A stretch of 64,000 nt of DNA from the NCBI RefSeq assembly GCF_030813495.1, contig NZ_JAUSUI010000012.1:1-64000 (forward strand), given 5' to 3'. The DNA is from Ancylobacter polymorphus. Its GTDB lineage: Bacteria; Pseudomonadota; Alphaproteobacteria; Rhizobiales; Xanthobacteraceae. Below the pieces are notes generated by a model. The model saw only the letters and a program-made list of their open reading frames with translations, was not told where the DNA came from and ran no database searches. This document shows positions 38,215-47,732 of the stretch, piece by piece. The translations under genes and the position numbers were made by a program. Numbering within the stretch: position 1 is the stretch's first letter; each line of letters starts with the position of its first letter.

Positions 38215-38301
38215 ATGGTGCCCAGAAGACCCCCTCGGGCACCATTGCAGCGAACGCAGCGTCATCAGAGCGCCGCAATCAAGCCCGGTCAAGCGCTTGA
38301 C
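38215..38301. promoter_or_regulatory. Divergent control region of aapJ and metC with two palindromes
   Basis: The 284 bases between the two genes contain ATGGTGCCC (38215-38223) matched by GGGCACCAT (38237-38245) with 13 bases between, and the perfect 14-bp palindrome GTCAAGCGCTTGAC (38288-38301). The first could form a leader hairpin in the aapJ transcript; the second could be a dimeric regulator site. Neither matches a regulator site I can name. Confidence 0.45.
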
Positions 38302-38363
38302 GGCGCACCACCCCTCCCTTCCCTATGCGACCTTCGATATTCTCGCTTCAGCAGGCTACAACC

Positions 38364-39554
38364 ATGGCGAACAAGGCAAAAACCACACTCCCCGGCAATC
38401 TCTCCGTGGAAACCGAACTCGTCCTCGCCGGACGCGATCCGTTTCGCCATGACGGCTTCGTGAACACCCCCATCGTCCGAGGTTCGACCGTTCTCTCGCC
38501 CAGCGTCGCGGATCTTGAAGGCCATACCGGCCGCTATACCTATGGCCGGCGCGGCAACCCGACGGTCGAGAGCCTGGAATCCGCCCTGACTCGCCTCGAA
38601 GGCGGCGCTGGCGTGGTACTTACCCCCTCCGGCCTTTCGGCCGTCAGCATTGCGCTTCTCTCAGTTCTAAAGGCCGGCGATCATCTGCTGATGGTCGACA
38701 GCGCCTATCAGCCGACACGCCGCATCTGCGATGAGGTGCTGACGCGCTACGGGATCGAAACCACCTATTATGACCCGCTGATCGCCGGCGACATCGCCGG
38801 CCTTATCCGCCCCCACACCCGCGCCATCTTCCTTGAGTCCCCAGGCTCCCAATCCTTCGAGATCCAGGACATACCCACCATCGTCGCTGCCGCCTCCGCG
38901 CGCGATATCACGACGCTGATGGACAATACGTGGGCAACGCCGCTGTTTTTCCGCCCGCATGATTTCGGCGTGGATGTTTCCATTCAGGCCGGCACCAAAT
39001 ATCTCAGCGGCCATTCAGACCTGAATATCGGCACCATCTCCGCCAATCAGCGCACGTTCCGCCGCGTCCTCGCCACCCATGGCGATCTCGGCATCACCGT
39101 CGCGCCGGAGGATGCCTTCCTGGCGTCGCGCGGCCTGCGCACCATGGCGGTGCGGCTCGAACGCCACCAGCAGTCGGCGCTCGCGGTGGCACGTTGGCTC
39201 TCGTCGCGGCCGGAAGTGCGACAGGTTCTGCATCCCGGCCTGCCGGAGCACCCGGGCCACGCTTTGTGGAAGCGCGACTTCAAGGGCGCGTCAGGCCTGT
39301 TCAGCATCATCCTCGAACCGGTGCCGAAACCGGCCGTCGACGCCTTCCTCGACAGCCTGGCCCTTTTTGGCCTCGGCTACAGCTGGGGCGGCTATGAGAG
39401 CCTCGCCATACCGTTCGACTGCAGCGCCTATCGTACCGCGACCTGTTGGACTCCAGGCGGCCCGGCGATCCGGCTGCAGATCGGCCTTGAGGACCCCGCC
39501 GATCTCATCGCCGACCTCGATTCCGGCTTCGCGGCCCTCGCGGCAGCGCGCTGA
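38364..39554 (+). CDS. metC: Cystathionine beta-lyase
   Basis: A 396-residue PLP enzyme of the Cys/Met metabolism family. Start at ATG 38364 (MANKAKTTLPGN). The PLP Lys is in SIQAGTKYLSGHSD. GRRGNPTVESLESALTRLEGG and TLMDNTWATPLFFRP (Asp binds the pyridine nitrogen) are the family blocks. It splits cystathionine to homocysteine, ammonia and pyruvate; a closely related gamma-lyase activity cannot be excluded. Divergent from aapJ. Confidence 0.88.
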   Translation: MANKAKTTLPGNLSVETELVLAGRDPFRHDGFVNTPIVRGSTVLSPSVADLEGHTGRYTYGRRGNPTVESLESALTRLEGGAGVVLTPSGLSAVSIALLSVLKAGDHLLMVDSAYQPTRRICDEVLTRYGIETTYYDPLIAGDIAGLIRPHTRAIFLESPGSQSFEIQDIPTIVAAASARDITTLMDNTWATPLFFRPHDFGVDVSIQAGTKYLSGHSDLNIGTISANQRTFRRVLATHGDLGITVAPEDAFLASRGLRTMAVRLERHQQSALAVARWLSSRPEVRQVLHPGLPEHPGHALWKRDFKGASGLFSIILEPVPKPAVDAFLDSLALFGLGYSWGGYESLAIPFDCSAYRTATCWTPGGPAIRLQIGLEDPADLIADLDSGFAALAAAR

Positions 39555-39590
39555 ACGCGCCAACCGGTCCGGGCGGGCGGCGACTTGCCG

Positions 39591-41363
39591 TCATCCCGGC
39601 CGATAAGGCGCCAGCCGCACCTCGCGCAGCCCGTTATAGTCGAAGCCGCGCAGATCCGCCCCGCGCTGAATGCGCAAGCCGATCGCCTCCGCCCGGCGGG
39701 CAAAGCGCGGCTCCTGCCGCTTCTCCACGAAGGCGACCCGGCAGGTGCCGCCGGCCTTGAGGAAGTCCGCTGCCGCCGCCCCGTCAAGAAAGCGCGGCGC
39801 ATTGGGCAGGAGCAGCGCGAAGCTCGGCTCATTATAGCCGGCTATGGCCACCTCGATCGGGCCTGCATCGGCCCCGCAGGATTCGCGCGCGGCCGCCGCA
39901 ACCACGCGCGGCGCCATCCAGAAGCTCTCAATGTTCGGCAGCACAAGCTGCATCACGCCCAGGCCGGACACCAGCATGCCGGCGATAGCGACCAGCGCCG
40001 CTTTCTCCACCCCATAGTCTCGGACGGAGGCGGCAGCGATCACCAACGCGAAGAAGCCCATCAGCAGCAGCGGCCACGCCAGCACGCTGGTCGTGCGATC
40101 GAACACCGCCATGCCCAGCAGCGCTCCCACCGCGATCACCGCTCCGATCAGCGGCCACAGCCAGAGCACCCGCGTGAGCCGCGTATTGCCGATCGCCAGC
40201 GCTCCCCGCTCGACCGCCAGAGCGATCAGTATGGCAATAGCCGGTAGCGTTGGCGCCACATAGGCCGGGACCTTGGTCGGCAGGATTTCGAAGAGAACCC
40301 AGACCGGCACGACCCAGGCGAGCAAAAAGCGCACTGTGCCAATGCGTCGGGCTTTCCAAAGAATGGGGGCCGCGAGGGGAGCCAGCGGCGCCGCCGGCCA
40401 GAACAGGGCGAAGAACAACAGAAGATACACGCCCGGCAGACCGGTAAAGCCCTGGTATTCACGCGCCACCGGCCCCAGCAGCGTGCGCGCGAGCAATTCG
40501 GGCTGTGTCTCCGCCGGCCCATAGCGGCGCAACACGACCCAGCCGATGATGACCAGCAGGAGGAGAGCCAACCCGGCATAGGAACGGGCGCGTCGCAGGA
40601 AGAGTGCCGAGCGGTCCACCGCCACCAGCGACACCAGCGGCATCAGAACGTACAGGGGTGTCATCAGCCCTTTGGTGAACAACCCGAATGCCAGAGCCGC
40701 CCAGAACACCAGGGCTATGCGCGCCTCGTGACCTGACTGGTGCCAGGCGCCTGCCGCTCCGTTCTGGCGCTCGGCAAGATAGAGCCGGCCCATCGCTCCG
40801 AGCATCGCCGCGACCGCCGCGATCAGGAACACTTCCGGCACAGCGAGCCGCCCGGCGACACCAAGGGCAACGCTGCTGGCCAGCAGGCTGCCGGCCAATA
40901 GCGCTCCACGGCGGTGCGTGAAGGCCAGTGCCGCCCAGAAGGTCAGCAGCACGGCGGCGATGCCCCCCGCCAGAGACGGCAGGCGATAAAGCCAGACGCG
41001 GGTCGGCGCCTCTGCGACGCCTATGGAGGCCGCGGCTTTGACCAGACCGGCCTGCATCCAGTGCAGCCCCAGCGCCTGGGTCCGCTTGGGCTCCCAGCCG
41101 AGCCTCGTTTCCGTCAGCGCACCCGTTTCCGCCATATGACGGCTGATCAAGGCATAACGCGCGCCGTCTCTGTCCACGGGCGGAATCGAAAAGAGGCCGG
41201 GCAGCAGCGCCACCAGACAGAGGCCGATGAGGAACAGGCAGGCCCGGCGGTCGGTGCGGCAGCACGCCTCGAACAGCGCGACGATGCGATCCGGAAAGCG
41301 CGGGCCCCGCGCGGAATAAAGCGGGGCGGAACGTGCCTTGCGGCCCGAAGCAAATGACTTCAT
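39591..41363 (-). CDS. ArnT-like / GT39 glycosyltransferase
   Basis: A 590-residue membrane protein. ATG 41363 (MKSFASGRKARS) with GGGAGGG upstream at wide spacing. About eleven helices; the first periplasmic loop PPVDRDGARYALISRHMAETG holds the Asp/Arg motif of the dolichyl-phosphomannose/ArnT superfamily, with WEPKRTQALGLHWMQ as a following conserved stretch. A soluble C-terminal domain closes the protein. It would move a sugar from a lipid carrier to an outer-surface acceptor such as lipid A. Convergent with metC, about 40 bases between the stops. Confidence 0.8.
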   Translation of the reverse strand: MKSFASGRKARSAPLYSARGPRFPDRIVALFEACCRTDRRACLFLIGLCLVALLPGLFSIPPVDRDGARYALISRHMAETGALTETRLGWEPKRTQALGLHWMQAGLVKAAASIGVAEAPTRVWLYRLPSLAGGIAAVLLTFWAALAFTHRRGALLAGSLLASSVALGVAGRLAVPEVFLIAAVAAMLGAMGRLYLAERQNGAAGAWHQSGHEARIALVFWAALAFGLFTKGLMTPLYVLMPLVSLVAVDRSALFLRRARSYAGLALLLLVIIGWVVLRRYGPAETQPELLARTLLGPVAREYQGFTGLPGVYLLLFFALFWPAAPLAPLAAPILWKARRIGTVRFLLAWVVPVWVLFEILPTKVPAYVAPTLPAIAILIALAVERGALAIGNTRLTRVLWLWPLIGAVIAVGALLGMAVFDRTTSVLAWPLLLMGFFALVIAAASVRDYGVEKAALVAIAGMLVSGLGVMQLVLPNIESFWMAPRVVAAAARESCGADAGPIEVAIAGYNEPSFALLLPNAPRFLDGAAAADFLKAGGTCRVAFVEKRQEPRFARRAEAIGLRIQRGADLRGFDYNGLREVRLAPYRPG

Positions 41364-41457
41364 CGAATGGAATCCCTCCCGGCTCGATGAAACCTTAGCA
41401 GACCGACCGGCCACCCCGCATCCGGGCGTGCCGCCGATCCGCCACAGTACGGTCAGG

Positions 41458-42111
41458 TCAGGCCGGCACCTTGTCTCCGCCCGCGCCCGCCGTCGCCGTG
41501 AGCCCACCCGCTTCCTCGATAAAGCGCGCCACCTCGGCAACACCGTCACCTGCCCGCACATTGGCGAACACGAAGGGGCGGCGCCCCCGCATGCGGCGCG
41601 AATCCCGGTCCATTACGTCGAGCGAGGCGCCCACCAGCGGGGCGAGATCCACCTTGTTGATGACGAGGAGATCGGAGCGGGTGATGCCGGGGCCGCCCTT
41701 GCGCGGGATCTTCTCACCGGCGGAAACGTCGATGACATAGATCGTCAGGTCCGCCAGCTCCGGCGAAAAGGTCGCGGCGAGGTTGTCGCCACCGGACTCA
41801 ATGAGGATCAGGTCAAGCCGAGGGAAGCGTGCGCGCATCTCGGCGATAGCGGCGAGGTTGGCGGAGGCATCCTCGCGGATGGCGGTGTGCGGACAGCCGC
41901 CCGTCTCCACGCCCATGATGCGCTCCGCCGGAAGCGCGCCGGCGCGGGTGAGGATTTCCGCGTCCTCTTTGGTGTAGATGTCGTTGGTAATGGCAGCGAG
42001 GTCGTAGCGCTCGCGGAAAGTCCGGCACAGCGCCTCCATCAGCGCCGTCTTGCCAGAACCGACCGGCCCGCCAATGCCGACCCGGAGCGGGCCGCTCGTC
42101 TCGCTAGCCAT
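41458..42111 (-). CDS. ureG: Urease accessory GTPase UreG
   Basis: A 217-residue GTPase. Start ATG 42111 after GAGGAGA. P-loop GGPVGSGKT (14-22), the [16 protein letters not shown] metal-binding CPH motif, [17 protein letters not shown] and INKVDLAP (base specificity) are all present. It binds nickel and, with UreF and UreD, delivers it to UreC using GTP. Last gene of the cluster. No His-rich N-terminus here, in keeping with the His-rich UreE. Confidence 0.93.
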   Translation of the reverse strand: MASETSGPLRVGIGGPVGSGKTALMEALCRTFRERYDLAAITNDIYTKEDAEILTRAGALPAERIMGVETGGCPHTAIREDASANLAAIAEMRARFPRLDLILIESGGDNLAATFSPELADLTIYVIDVSAGEKIPRKGGPGITRSDLLVINKVDLAPLVGASLDVMDRDSRRMRGRRPFVFANVRAGDGVAEVARFIEEAGGLTATAGAGGDKVPA

Positions 42112-42127
42112 GATTGTCTCCTCGCCT

Positions 42128-42835
42128 TCAGCTTCGGAACAGCCGCGTGTACTGCGTCTCGTGACGCATCGACGCGATATCGGATTTGAGCGCCGCTCCA
42201 CCGAGGCGATCCAGCGGCATCTCGGCCGCATGGGGGGCAACCTCGCGGATGATGGCCAGGGTCGCAGCCAGCGCCCGGTTGCCGTCGGTCTGGCCAAGCG
42301 GCACGAGCCTCACTGCGGCGGAGATGAGGTTCGCCGCGACGGCGTTGAGGAAGGCGGAAACCGTGGCCGCCAGCGGCAGACCATGTGCGGCCGCAGCGAC
42401 GCCCACGGCAGTGGGATAGGCGACGCGTCCGTCCCAGAGGGCCGGCAGCCGCTCCAGCAGCGGCGCCGGCCACGCGGCGCGGGTGGCGGCGAGGAAGGCC
42501 TCGCCCTGATTCAGCGTTTCCATCTGCCGCTCGCGCGAGGGCGCGAAGGCGGCTGCGAGTTCCAGGACATCGCGCAGCCGCGCATCGTTGCCCTCCCGCG
42601 CCGCTTCGAAGGCGTGCGCCAGCAGAACAGCATCGGCAAACGGACCGCCGTGGCGCAGAAGATCGTCCACCCAGCCGGTGAGTGAGGCGAGATCGGAGAC
42701 TTCCTGCGTCTCCACCGCCCATTCGAGCCCGTGCGAATAGGCGAACGCCCCCACGGGATAGGCCGGCGACAGCCAGACGAACAAGGCTAGGAGATCGGGC
42801 GAGGCGCCAGAGAGCGCCACAGGTGCCTCGCTCAT
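42128..42835 (-). CDS. ureF: Urease accessory protein UreF
   Basis: A 235-residue helical protein. [22 protein letters not shown] is the UreF signature, and the C-terminal [17 protein letters not shown] is the expected conserved tail that fits UreG. It acts as the UreG-activating/fidelity factor in the UreD-F-G complex. It lies 16 bases upstream of ureG and 9 bases after ureE, all on the minus strand. Confidence 0.93.
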   Translation of the reverse strand: MSEAPVALSGASPDLLALFVWLSPAYPVGAFAYSHGLEWAVETQEVSDLASLTGWVDDLLRHGGPFADAVLLAHAFEAAREGNDARLRDVLELAAAFAPSRERQMETLNQGEAFLAATRAAWPAPLLERLPALWDGRVAYPTAVGVAAAAHGLPLAATVSAFLNAVAANLISAAVRLVPLGQTDGNRALAATLAIIREVAPHAAEMPLDRLGGAALKSDIASMRHETQYTRLFRS

Positions 42836-42844
42836 GCCAGCGCC

Positions 42845-43663
42845 CTAGTGTCCGTGCTTGTGGTCGTGCCCATGGCCATGATGTTCATGGTCATGGCCAT
42901 GCTTGTGGTCGTGGCCGTGCTCATGCACATGGTCGTGGCCGCAACCGCAGCCGGGACCGTGCTCATGCGCGGGCGGCTTGCCGTCCTGAACGTGCAGCAC
43001 ATCGCGCTCGCGGGCAGGCGCGTGATGGGCGTGCTCATGACCATGGTGATCATGGCCATGGTGGTCATGATGCGCATGATCGTGGTGGTCATGAGCGTGA
43101 TGGTCGTGGTCGTGATGGTCGTGGTCGTGATGGTCGTGGTCGTGATGGTCGTGACCGCAGCCGCAGGCCTCGCCATGGGCGTGGTCGTGATGGTGCTCAT
43201 GGCCGTGGGCGTGGTGCCCGTGTGCCTCGGCGGCTTCATAGGCGCCGCCCTCCGGCTCGAAGGCCGCGTCGACCACCGCGACGGTGGCACCAAGGCCGCG
43301 CGCCATCTCCTCCAGCACGCTGTCGCGGGCGATGCGGATGCGATCGGCAAGAAGCTCCGCCGGCACATGCCGGTTGCCCAGATGCCAGGCGAGCCGCGCC
43401 AGATGATGCGCATCCTGCGCCACGATCTCCGCCACCGGCTCCTCGGCCGCAACCACCGCGACGATGCGTCCGTCTTCGAGCGAGAGGCCGTCTCCGTCCT
43501 TCAGCCGCGTCGCCTCGACAAGGTCGAGCAGGAACGCCACGTCGCCCTCGCCGCGCATGGCGATACGGCGGCGGTAGCGCCCGTCATGCGGCAGCACCAC
43601 ACGGTCGGCGGCGGTGGCGGCATCCCAGCTGCCGGCGGGAAGCACAGTGCGGGCACGGATCAT
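42845..43663 (-). CDS. ureE: Urease nickel metallochaperone UreE with very long His-rich tail
   Basis: A 272-residue protein. Residues 1-145 form normal UreE: a peptide-binding domain and the metal-binding domain ([26 protein letters not shown], the His pair binding nickel). Residues 150-272 are a tail with more than fifty His, mostly in HDHH/HGHD runs, and two CGCG motifs. Typical tails have 10-20 His. It probably stores or buffers nickel or other metals. The tail is encoded partly by a 15-bp tandem repeat. RBS and neighbours are normal for the cluster. Confidence 0.93.
   Translation of the reverse strand: MIRARTVLPAGSWDAATAADRVVLPHDGRYRRRIAMRGEGDVAFLLDLVEATRLKDGDGLSLEDGRIVAVVAAEEPVAEIVAQDAHHLARLAWHLGNRHVPAELLADRIRIARDSVLEEMARGLGATVAVVDAAFEPEGGAYEAAEAHGHHAHGHEHHHDHAHGEACGCGHDHHDHDHHDHDHHDHDHHAHDHHDHAHHDHHGHDHHGHEHAHHAPARERDVLHVQDGKPPAHEHGPGCGCGHDHVHEHGHDHKHGHDHEHHGHGHDHKHGH
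43099..43154. repeat. 15-bp tandem repeat in the UreE tail
   Basis: The unit GATGGTCGTGGTCGT occurs three times in a row from 43099 with a partial fourth copy. On the coding strand each unit adds a five-residue HDHHD-type block. Repeats like this expand or contract easily, so the number of His in UreE may differ between strains. Confidence 0.85.
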
Positions 43664-43714
43664 GGGACAACTCCGGTGGGGGCGACGCGCGGTCTAGGCG
43701 TCCTCCCCCAACCC

Positions 43715-45427
43715 TTAGAACAGGAAATAGCGCTGCGCCATGGGCAGCTCGGTGGCCGGGGCGCAGGTCAGCAATTCGCCATCCGCCCGCACCTCATAGG
43801 TTTCCGGGTCGATCTCCAGATGCGGTGTCGCGGAATTGTGAATCATCGACGCCTTGGAGATGCCGCCGCGCACGTTCTCCACCGCCACCGTCCGCTTCTC
43901 CAGACCGAGCTTATGCGCGACGTTCAGATCCATCGCCGCCTGCGAGACGAAGGTGAGCGAGGTCGCGGTGCGCGCCTTGCCGTAAGCGCCCCACATCGGC
44001 CGGTAATGCACCGGCTGAGGAGTGGGGATGGAGGCGTTGGGGTCGCCCATGACCGCCGCAACGATGGTCCCGCCCTTGATCACCATGTCCGGTTTGGTGC
44101 CGAAGAAGGCCGGCGTCCAAACCACGAGATCGGCCAGCTTGCCGGTCTCAACCGAGCCGATATGGCGGGAAATGCCATGGGTGATGGCGGGGTTGATCGT
44201 GTATTTGGCGATGTAGCGTTTGGCGCGTTCATTGTCGTTGCGCTCGCTGTCGCCCGGCAGCAGGCCGCGCTGCAGCTTCATCTTGTGAGCGGTCTGCCAG
44301 GTACGGGTGATCACCTCGCCGAGCCGGCCCATGGCCTGGCTGTCGGAACTCATCATCGAGATCGCGCCGAGATCGTGCAGGATGTCCTCCGCCGCGATGG
44401 TCTCCTTGCGGATGCGGCTTTCGGCGAAGGCGAGGTCCTCGGCGATCAGCGGATCGAGGTGATGGCACACCATCAGCATGTCGAGATGCTCGTCGAGCGT
44501 ATTGATGGTGAAGGGCCGCGTCGGATTGGTGGAAGACGGCAGCACGTTCGGCAGACCGGCCACCTTCATGATGTCGGGCGCATGCCCGCCGCCGGCGCCT
44601 TCGGTGTGGAAGGCGTGAATGGTGCGCCCCTTGAAGGCGGCGATGGTGTCCTCGACGAAGCCGCTCTCATTGAGCGTGTCGGTGTGGATCATCACCTGGA
44701 TGTCGTACTCATCGGCCACCGACAGGCAATTGTCGATCGTCGCCGGCGTCGTGCCCCAGTCCTCATGCAGCTTCAGCGAGCAGGCGCCCGCCTCGATCTG
44801 CTCGACCAGCGGTCCCGGCAGCGAAGCATTGCCCTTGCCCGACAAAGCGAGATTGACGGGGAAGCTGTCAAAGGCGCGCAGCATCATCTCGATATGCCAC
44901 GGGCCGGGCGTGCAGGTGGTGGCGTTGGTGCCCGCCGCGGGGCCCGTGCCGCCGCCCAGCATGGTGGTGACGCCACTCATCAGCGCATGTTCGATCTGCT
45001 GCGGGCAGATGAAGTGGATGTGGCAGTCGAAACCGCCGGCGGTGATGATCTTGCCCTCGCCGGCGATGACCTCGGTCGAGGCGCCGATGATAATGGTGAC
45101 GCCCGGCTGGATGTCCGGGTTGCCGGCCTTGCCGATGCCGCAGATGCGGCCGTCGCGGATGCCGATATCGGCCTTGACGATGCCCCAGTGGTCGAGGATC
45201 AGCGCGTTGGTGATGACGGTGTCGACCGCCCCCTCTGCCCGCATCACCTGCGACTGGCCCATGCCGTCTCGAATGGTCTTGCCGCCGCCGAACTTGACCT
45301 CTTCGCCATAGACGGTGAGGTCCTTCTCCACCTCGATGACGAGGGCAGTGTCGGCGAGGCGCACCCGGTCGCCCGTGGTCGGGCCGAACATCTCGGCATA
45401 GGAGGCGCGGGACATCTTCAGGGACAT
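43715..45427 (-). CDS. ureC: Urease alpha subunit (catalytic)
   Basis: A 570-residue enzyme that hydrolyses urea to ammonia and carbamate. The nickel site is complete: [11 protein letters not shown], the Lys of SLKLHEDWG that is carbamylated to bridge both nickels, and [11 protein letters not shown] and [15 protein letters not shown] for the other His. MVCHHLDP is the active-site flap with its His, and [13 protein letters not shown] is the last nickel-binding block. Length 567-572 is standard. An alternative start lies four codons inside. Downstream of ureAB. Confidence 0.97.
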   Translation of the reverse strand: MSLKMSRASYAEMFGPTTGDRVRLADTALVIEVEKDLTVYGEEVKFGGGKTIRDGMGQSQVMRAEGAVDTVITNALILDHWGIVKADIGIRDGRICGIGKAGNPDIQPGVTIIIGASTEVIAGEGKIITAGGFDCHIHFICPQQIEHALMSGVTTMLGGGTGPAAGTNATTCTPGPWHIEMMLRAFDSFPVNLALSGKGNASLPGPLVEQIEAGACSLKLHEDWGTTPATIDNCLSVADEYDIQVMIHTDTLNESGFVEDTIAAFKGRTIHAFHTEGAGGGHAPDIMKVAGLPNVLPSSTNPTRPFTINTLDEHLDMLMVCHHLDPLIAEDLAFAESRIRKETIAAEDILHDLGAISMMSSDSQAMGRLGEVITRTWQTAHKMKLQRGLLPGDSERNDNERAKRYIAKYTINPAITHGISRHIGSVETGKLADLVVWTPAFFGTKPDMVIKGGTIVAAVMGDPNASIPTPQPVHYRPMWGAYGKARTATSLTFVSQAAMDLNVAHKLGLEKRTVAVENVRGGISKASMIHNSATPHLEIDPETYEVRADGELLTCAPATELPMAQRYFLF

Positions 45428-45488
45428 GGCGGCAATCCGTTTCAGGCGGTCGGATAAGACAAGCGGCGGCGATCTTGTGGGGCGGGCG

Positions 45489-46109
45489 TCAGAGCTTGCC
45501 CATCACGTCCTGGCGGAAGCCGTAGACCTCGCGCTTGCCGGCGAGCGCGACCAGCGTCACCTCGCGGCTCTGCCCGGGTTCGAAGCGCACCGCCGTGCCG
45601 GAAGGGATGGCGAGGCGCATGCCGCGCGCCTTCTCCCGCTCGAAAGCGAGGGCGGGGTTGGTTTCGAAGAAGTGGTAATGGCTGCCGACCTGAATCGGCC
45701 GGTCGCCCGTATTGGCGACGGTGACGGAGACAAAGTCACGCCCGGCCAGCAGTTCGATCTCGCCCTCTTCCAGCAGCATCTCGCCCGGCGCCCCCGCAGC
45801 ATGGGCGGAGGCGATCGGCTCATGCACGGTGACGAGCTTGGTCCCGTCCGGAAAGGTGGCCTCGACCTGGATTTCGACGATCATTTCCGCGACGCCCGGC
45901 ATCACCTGGTCGGCGGACAGCACCGTGGTGCCAAGCGTCATCAGTTCGGCAACCGTGCGCCCGTCGCGCGCGCCCTCGACCACCACATCGGTGATGAGCG
46001 CGACCGCTTCGGGATAGTTGAGCTTCACGCCCCGCTCCAGGCGACGGCGGGCCACCAGGGCCGCCATAGCGACGAGCAGCTTGTCCTTCTCGCGCGGGCT
46101 GAGGTTCAT
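45489..46109 (-). CDS. ureAB: Fused urease gamma/beta subunit
   Basis: A 206-residue fusion. Residues 1-100 are the gamma subunit ([55 protein letters not shown]). Residues 101-206 are the beta subunit ([48 protein letters not shown]). The fusion is in one frame with no stop, so the usual ureA and ureB are one gene, as in Helicobacter UreA and some alphaproteobacteria. The start is the ATG at 46109; an open frame continues upstream to 46706 but is noncoding shadow of ureD. Confidence 0.95.
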   Translation of the reverse strand: MNLSPREKDKLLVAMAALVARRRLERGVKLNYPEAVALITDVVVEGARDGRTVAELMTLGTTVLSADQVMPGVAEMIVEIQVEATFPDGTKLVTVHEPIASAHAAGAPGEMLLEEGEIELLAGRDFVSVTVANTGDRPIQVGSHYHFFETNPALAFEREKARGMRLAIPSGTAVRFEPGQSREVTLVALAGKREVYGFRQDVMGKL

Positions 46110-46167
46110 GGAAGCATCTCCGGCTCTGCAAAGGCGATGGTCGCGGCAAAAGTCCGCCTTACTTGCA

Positions 46168-47058
46168 TCAGGAATGCCAAATGCGCGGCACCTCGCCGAC
46201 ACCGAGCACGGCGAGCACACGGCGGATGGCACTTTCCAGCGGCGCACCATCACGGGCGAGCAGCCGCACGGAGAGCATGCCGTCCCACGCGCTGGCCCCG
46301 GCGTCGAGCCCGTCCGGCAATTCGGCGGGCAGAAATGCGTCCTCTCCCGCAGCGAGTCCGAGGGCGCCGCGCACGGCATCGAGCCGCGTTTCGGCATCCG
46401 GCGCGACCAGCAGCAGCGTGGCGAAAGCGGCCCAGCCACCGGCGGTGGCGGGGCGGTCGAGCGTGGCGGCGATGTCGCCGTCGAGCTGGAGCCCGTCAGC
46501 ATAAACCAGACGGCCGCCGCGGCGGATACGCCAGCGGTCCCGCAAGCTGCCATAGGAGAGGCGCTCACCGCGGGCGGTGCGACCGAGAATGATCGGCTCG
46601 ACCAGCAGCAGGCGCGCATCCGGCGCCACCTCGGCAACAATGGAGCGCTCCACCCGCGCCCCATCGAACACGATGGTCGCCTGCGGCATCCAGTGCAGGC
46701 TGGCACCCGTCTCCGCGATGAGTTCGACCTCGATGTGGGAGGTGGCCCCGTCGGAGCGGTAGATCTTCTCGGCCGCCTGGGTGGTGACTACCAATTGGGC
46801 ATCGCGCCCAGCAACAAGGCAACTTTGCGAGGCATCGCCCCCCGCAAGCCCGCCGCCGGTGTTGATCATCACCGCTTCCAGGGCGCTCCCCCGGCGGCCC
46901 GAGCGCGGGAAACGCACGCGCGCGAAACCCTCCTCCTCTATTCGCCCGCGCACCGTGCGCCCATCCAGCGCCTGTGCCTCGACCCGCAACCGCCCCTGCC
47001 CGCGCCGTTCGACCGGGATGGTGGTGGCGGCGTCAGACGGCAATGCGGTTGCGAACAT
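46168..47058 (-). CDS. ureD: Urease accessory protein UreD
   Basis: A 296-residue protein. Start at ATG 47058 after GAGG; another at 47082 lacks an [19 protein letters not shown] is the central UreD signature, with [11 protein letters not shown] next. It scaffolds UreF/UreG on apo-urease during nickel insertion. Its start lies inside the end of urtE (25-base overlap), which shows that the urea transporter and urease genes form one transcription unit. Confidence 0.92.
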   Translation of the reverse strand: MFATALPSDAATTIPVERRGQGRLRVEAQALDGRTVRGRIEEEGFARVRFPRSGRRGSALEAVMINTGGGLAGGDASQSCLVAGRDAQLVVTTQAAEKIYRSDGATSHIEVELIAETGASLHWMPQATIVFDGARVERSIVAEVAPDARLLLVEPIILGRTARGERLSYGSLRDRWRIRRGGRLVYADGLQLDGDIAATLDRPATAGGWAAFATLLLVAPDAETRLDAVRGALGLAAGEDAFLPAELPDGLDAGASAWDGMLSVRLLARDGAPLESAIRRVLAVLGVGEVPRIWHS

Positions 47059-47728
47059 CGGGATCCTCAAGCGCGGCACCATCGCCGGACATCACCACGG
47101 CGCCACGCTCCATGACGATGAAATGGTCGGCAAGTTCCTTGGCAAAGTCGAAATACTGCTCAACGAGGACAATGGCCATATCGCCCTTGGACCGCAGATA
47201 GCGGATGGCATTGCCGATGTCCTTGATGATCGAAGGCTGAATGCCCTCGGTCGGTTCGTCCAGCACCAGCACCTTGGGCCGCATCGTCAGCGCCCGGCCG
47301 ATGGCCAGTTGCTGCTGCTGGCCGCCGGAGAGATCGCCGCCGCGCCGGCGCATCATCGAATCGAGCACTGGGAACAAAGAGAACACATCGTCGGGAATGA
47401 AACGCTCCGCGCGCTTAAGGGGGGCGAAGCCGGTCTGCAGATTTTCCGCCACGGTGAGCAGCGGGAAGATCTCGCGCCCCTGCGGCACGAAGGCGATGCC
47501 CCGCCGCGCCCGTTCGGACGGCGCCATGGCGGTGATGTCCTCGCCATTGAACCGTATTGTGCCCTTGGCGACAGGCGCCTGGCCGACAATGGCGCGCATC
47601 AGGCTGGTCTTGCCGACGCCGTTGCGGCCGAGCACGCACGTCACCTTGCCGGGCTCGGCGGTCAGCGAGACGCCGCGCAGGGCCTGCGCCGCGCCGTAGA
47701 AGAGGTTGATGTCCTGAACTTCCAGCAT
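47033..47728 (-). CDS. urtE: Urea ABC transporter ATPase UrtE
   Basis: A 231-residue ATPase of the LivF type. Start ATG 47728 (MLEVQDINLFYG). Walker A GRNGVGKTS, LSGGQQQQLAIGRAL signature, Walker B VLVLDEPTEGIQPS. EPTEGIQPSII is the specific UrtE wording. With UrtD it drives urea import. It overlaps ureD by 25 bases and is five bases from the urtD stop. Confidence 0.93.
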   Translation of the reverse strand: MLEVQDINLFYGAAQALRGVSLTAEPGKVTCVLGRNGVGKTSLMRAIVGQAPVAKGTIRFNGEDITAMAPSERARRGIAFVPQGREIFPLLTVAENLQTGFAPLKRAERFIPDDVFSLFPVLDSMMRRRGGDLSGGQQQQLAIGRALTMRPKVLVLDEPTEGIQPSIIKDIGNAIRYLRSKGDMAIVLVEQYFDFAKELADHFIVMERGAVVMSGDGAALEDPDVRNRIAV

Positions 47729-47732
47729 GAGC

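Noticed and set aside
38080..38363. Leader of metC examined for a SAM-type riboswitch
   Set aside because: I could not find the conserved SAM-II or similar core; only simple palindromes are visible.
39585..40247. A 220-codon plus-strand frame opposite the end of the glycosyltransferase gene
   Set aside because: Shadow of the membrane protein: it has low-complexity His/Arg/Gln content and no RBS.
43099..43154. Tandem repeat considered as a CRISPR array
   Set aside because: The units are adjacent with no spacers, lie inside the ureE coding sequence and encode His/Asp blocks.
42848..45457. A long open plus-strand frame (about 869 codons) opposite ureE and ureC
   Set aside because: It is an antisense shadow: the opposite strand encodes UreE and UreC with complete family motifs, and the plus-strand frame has only Val/Met-rich runs that mirror the His-rich tail.
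46110..46706. Upstream extension of ureAB to about 405 codons
   Set aside because: The first 200 codons lie opposite or inside ureD and lack urease motifs; the conserved gamma-subunit start [10 protein letters not shown] begins at 46109.
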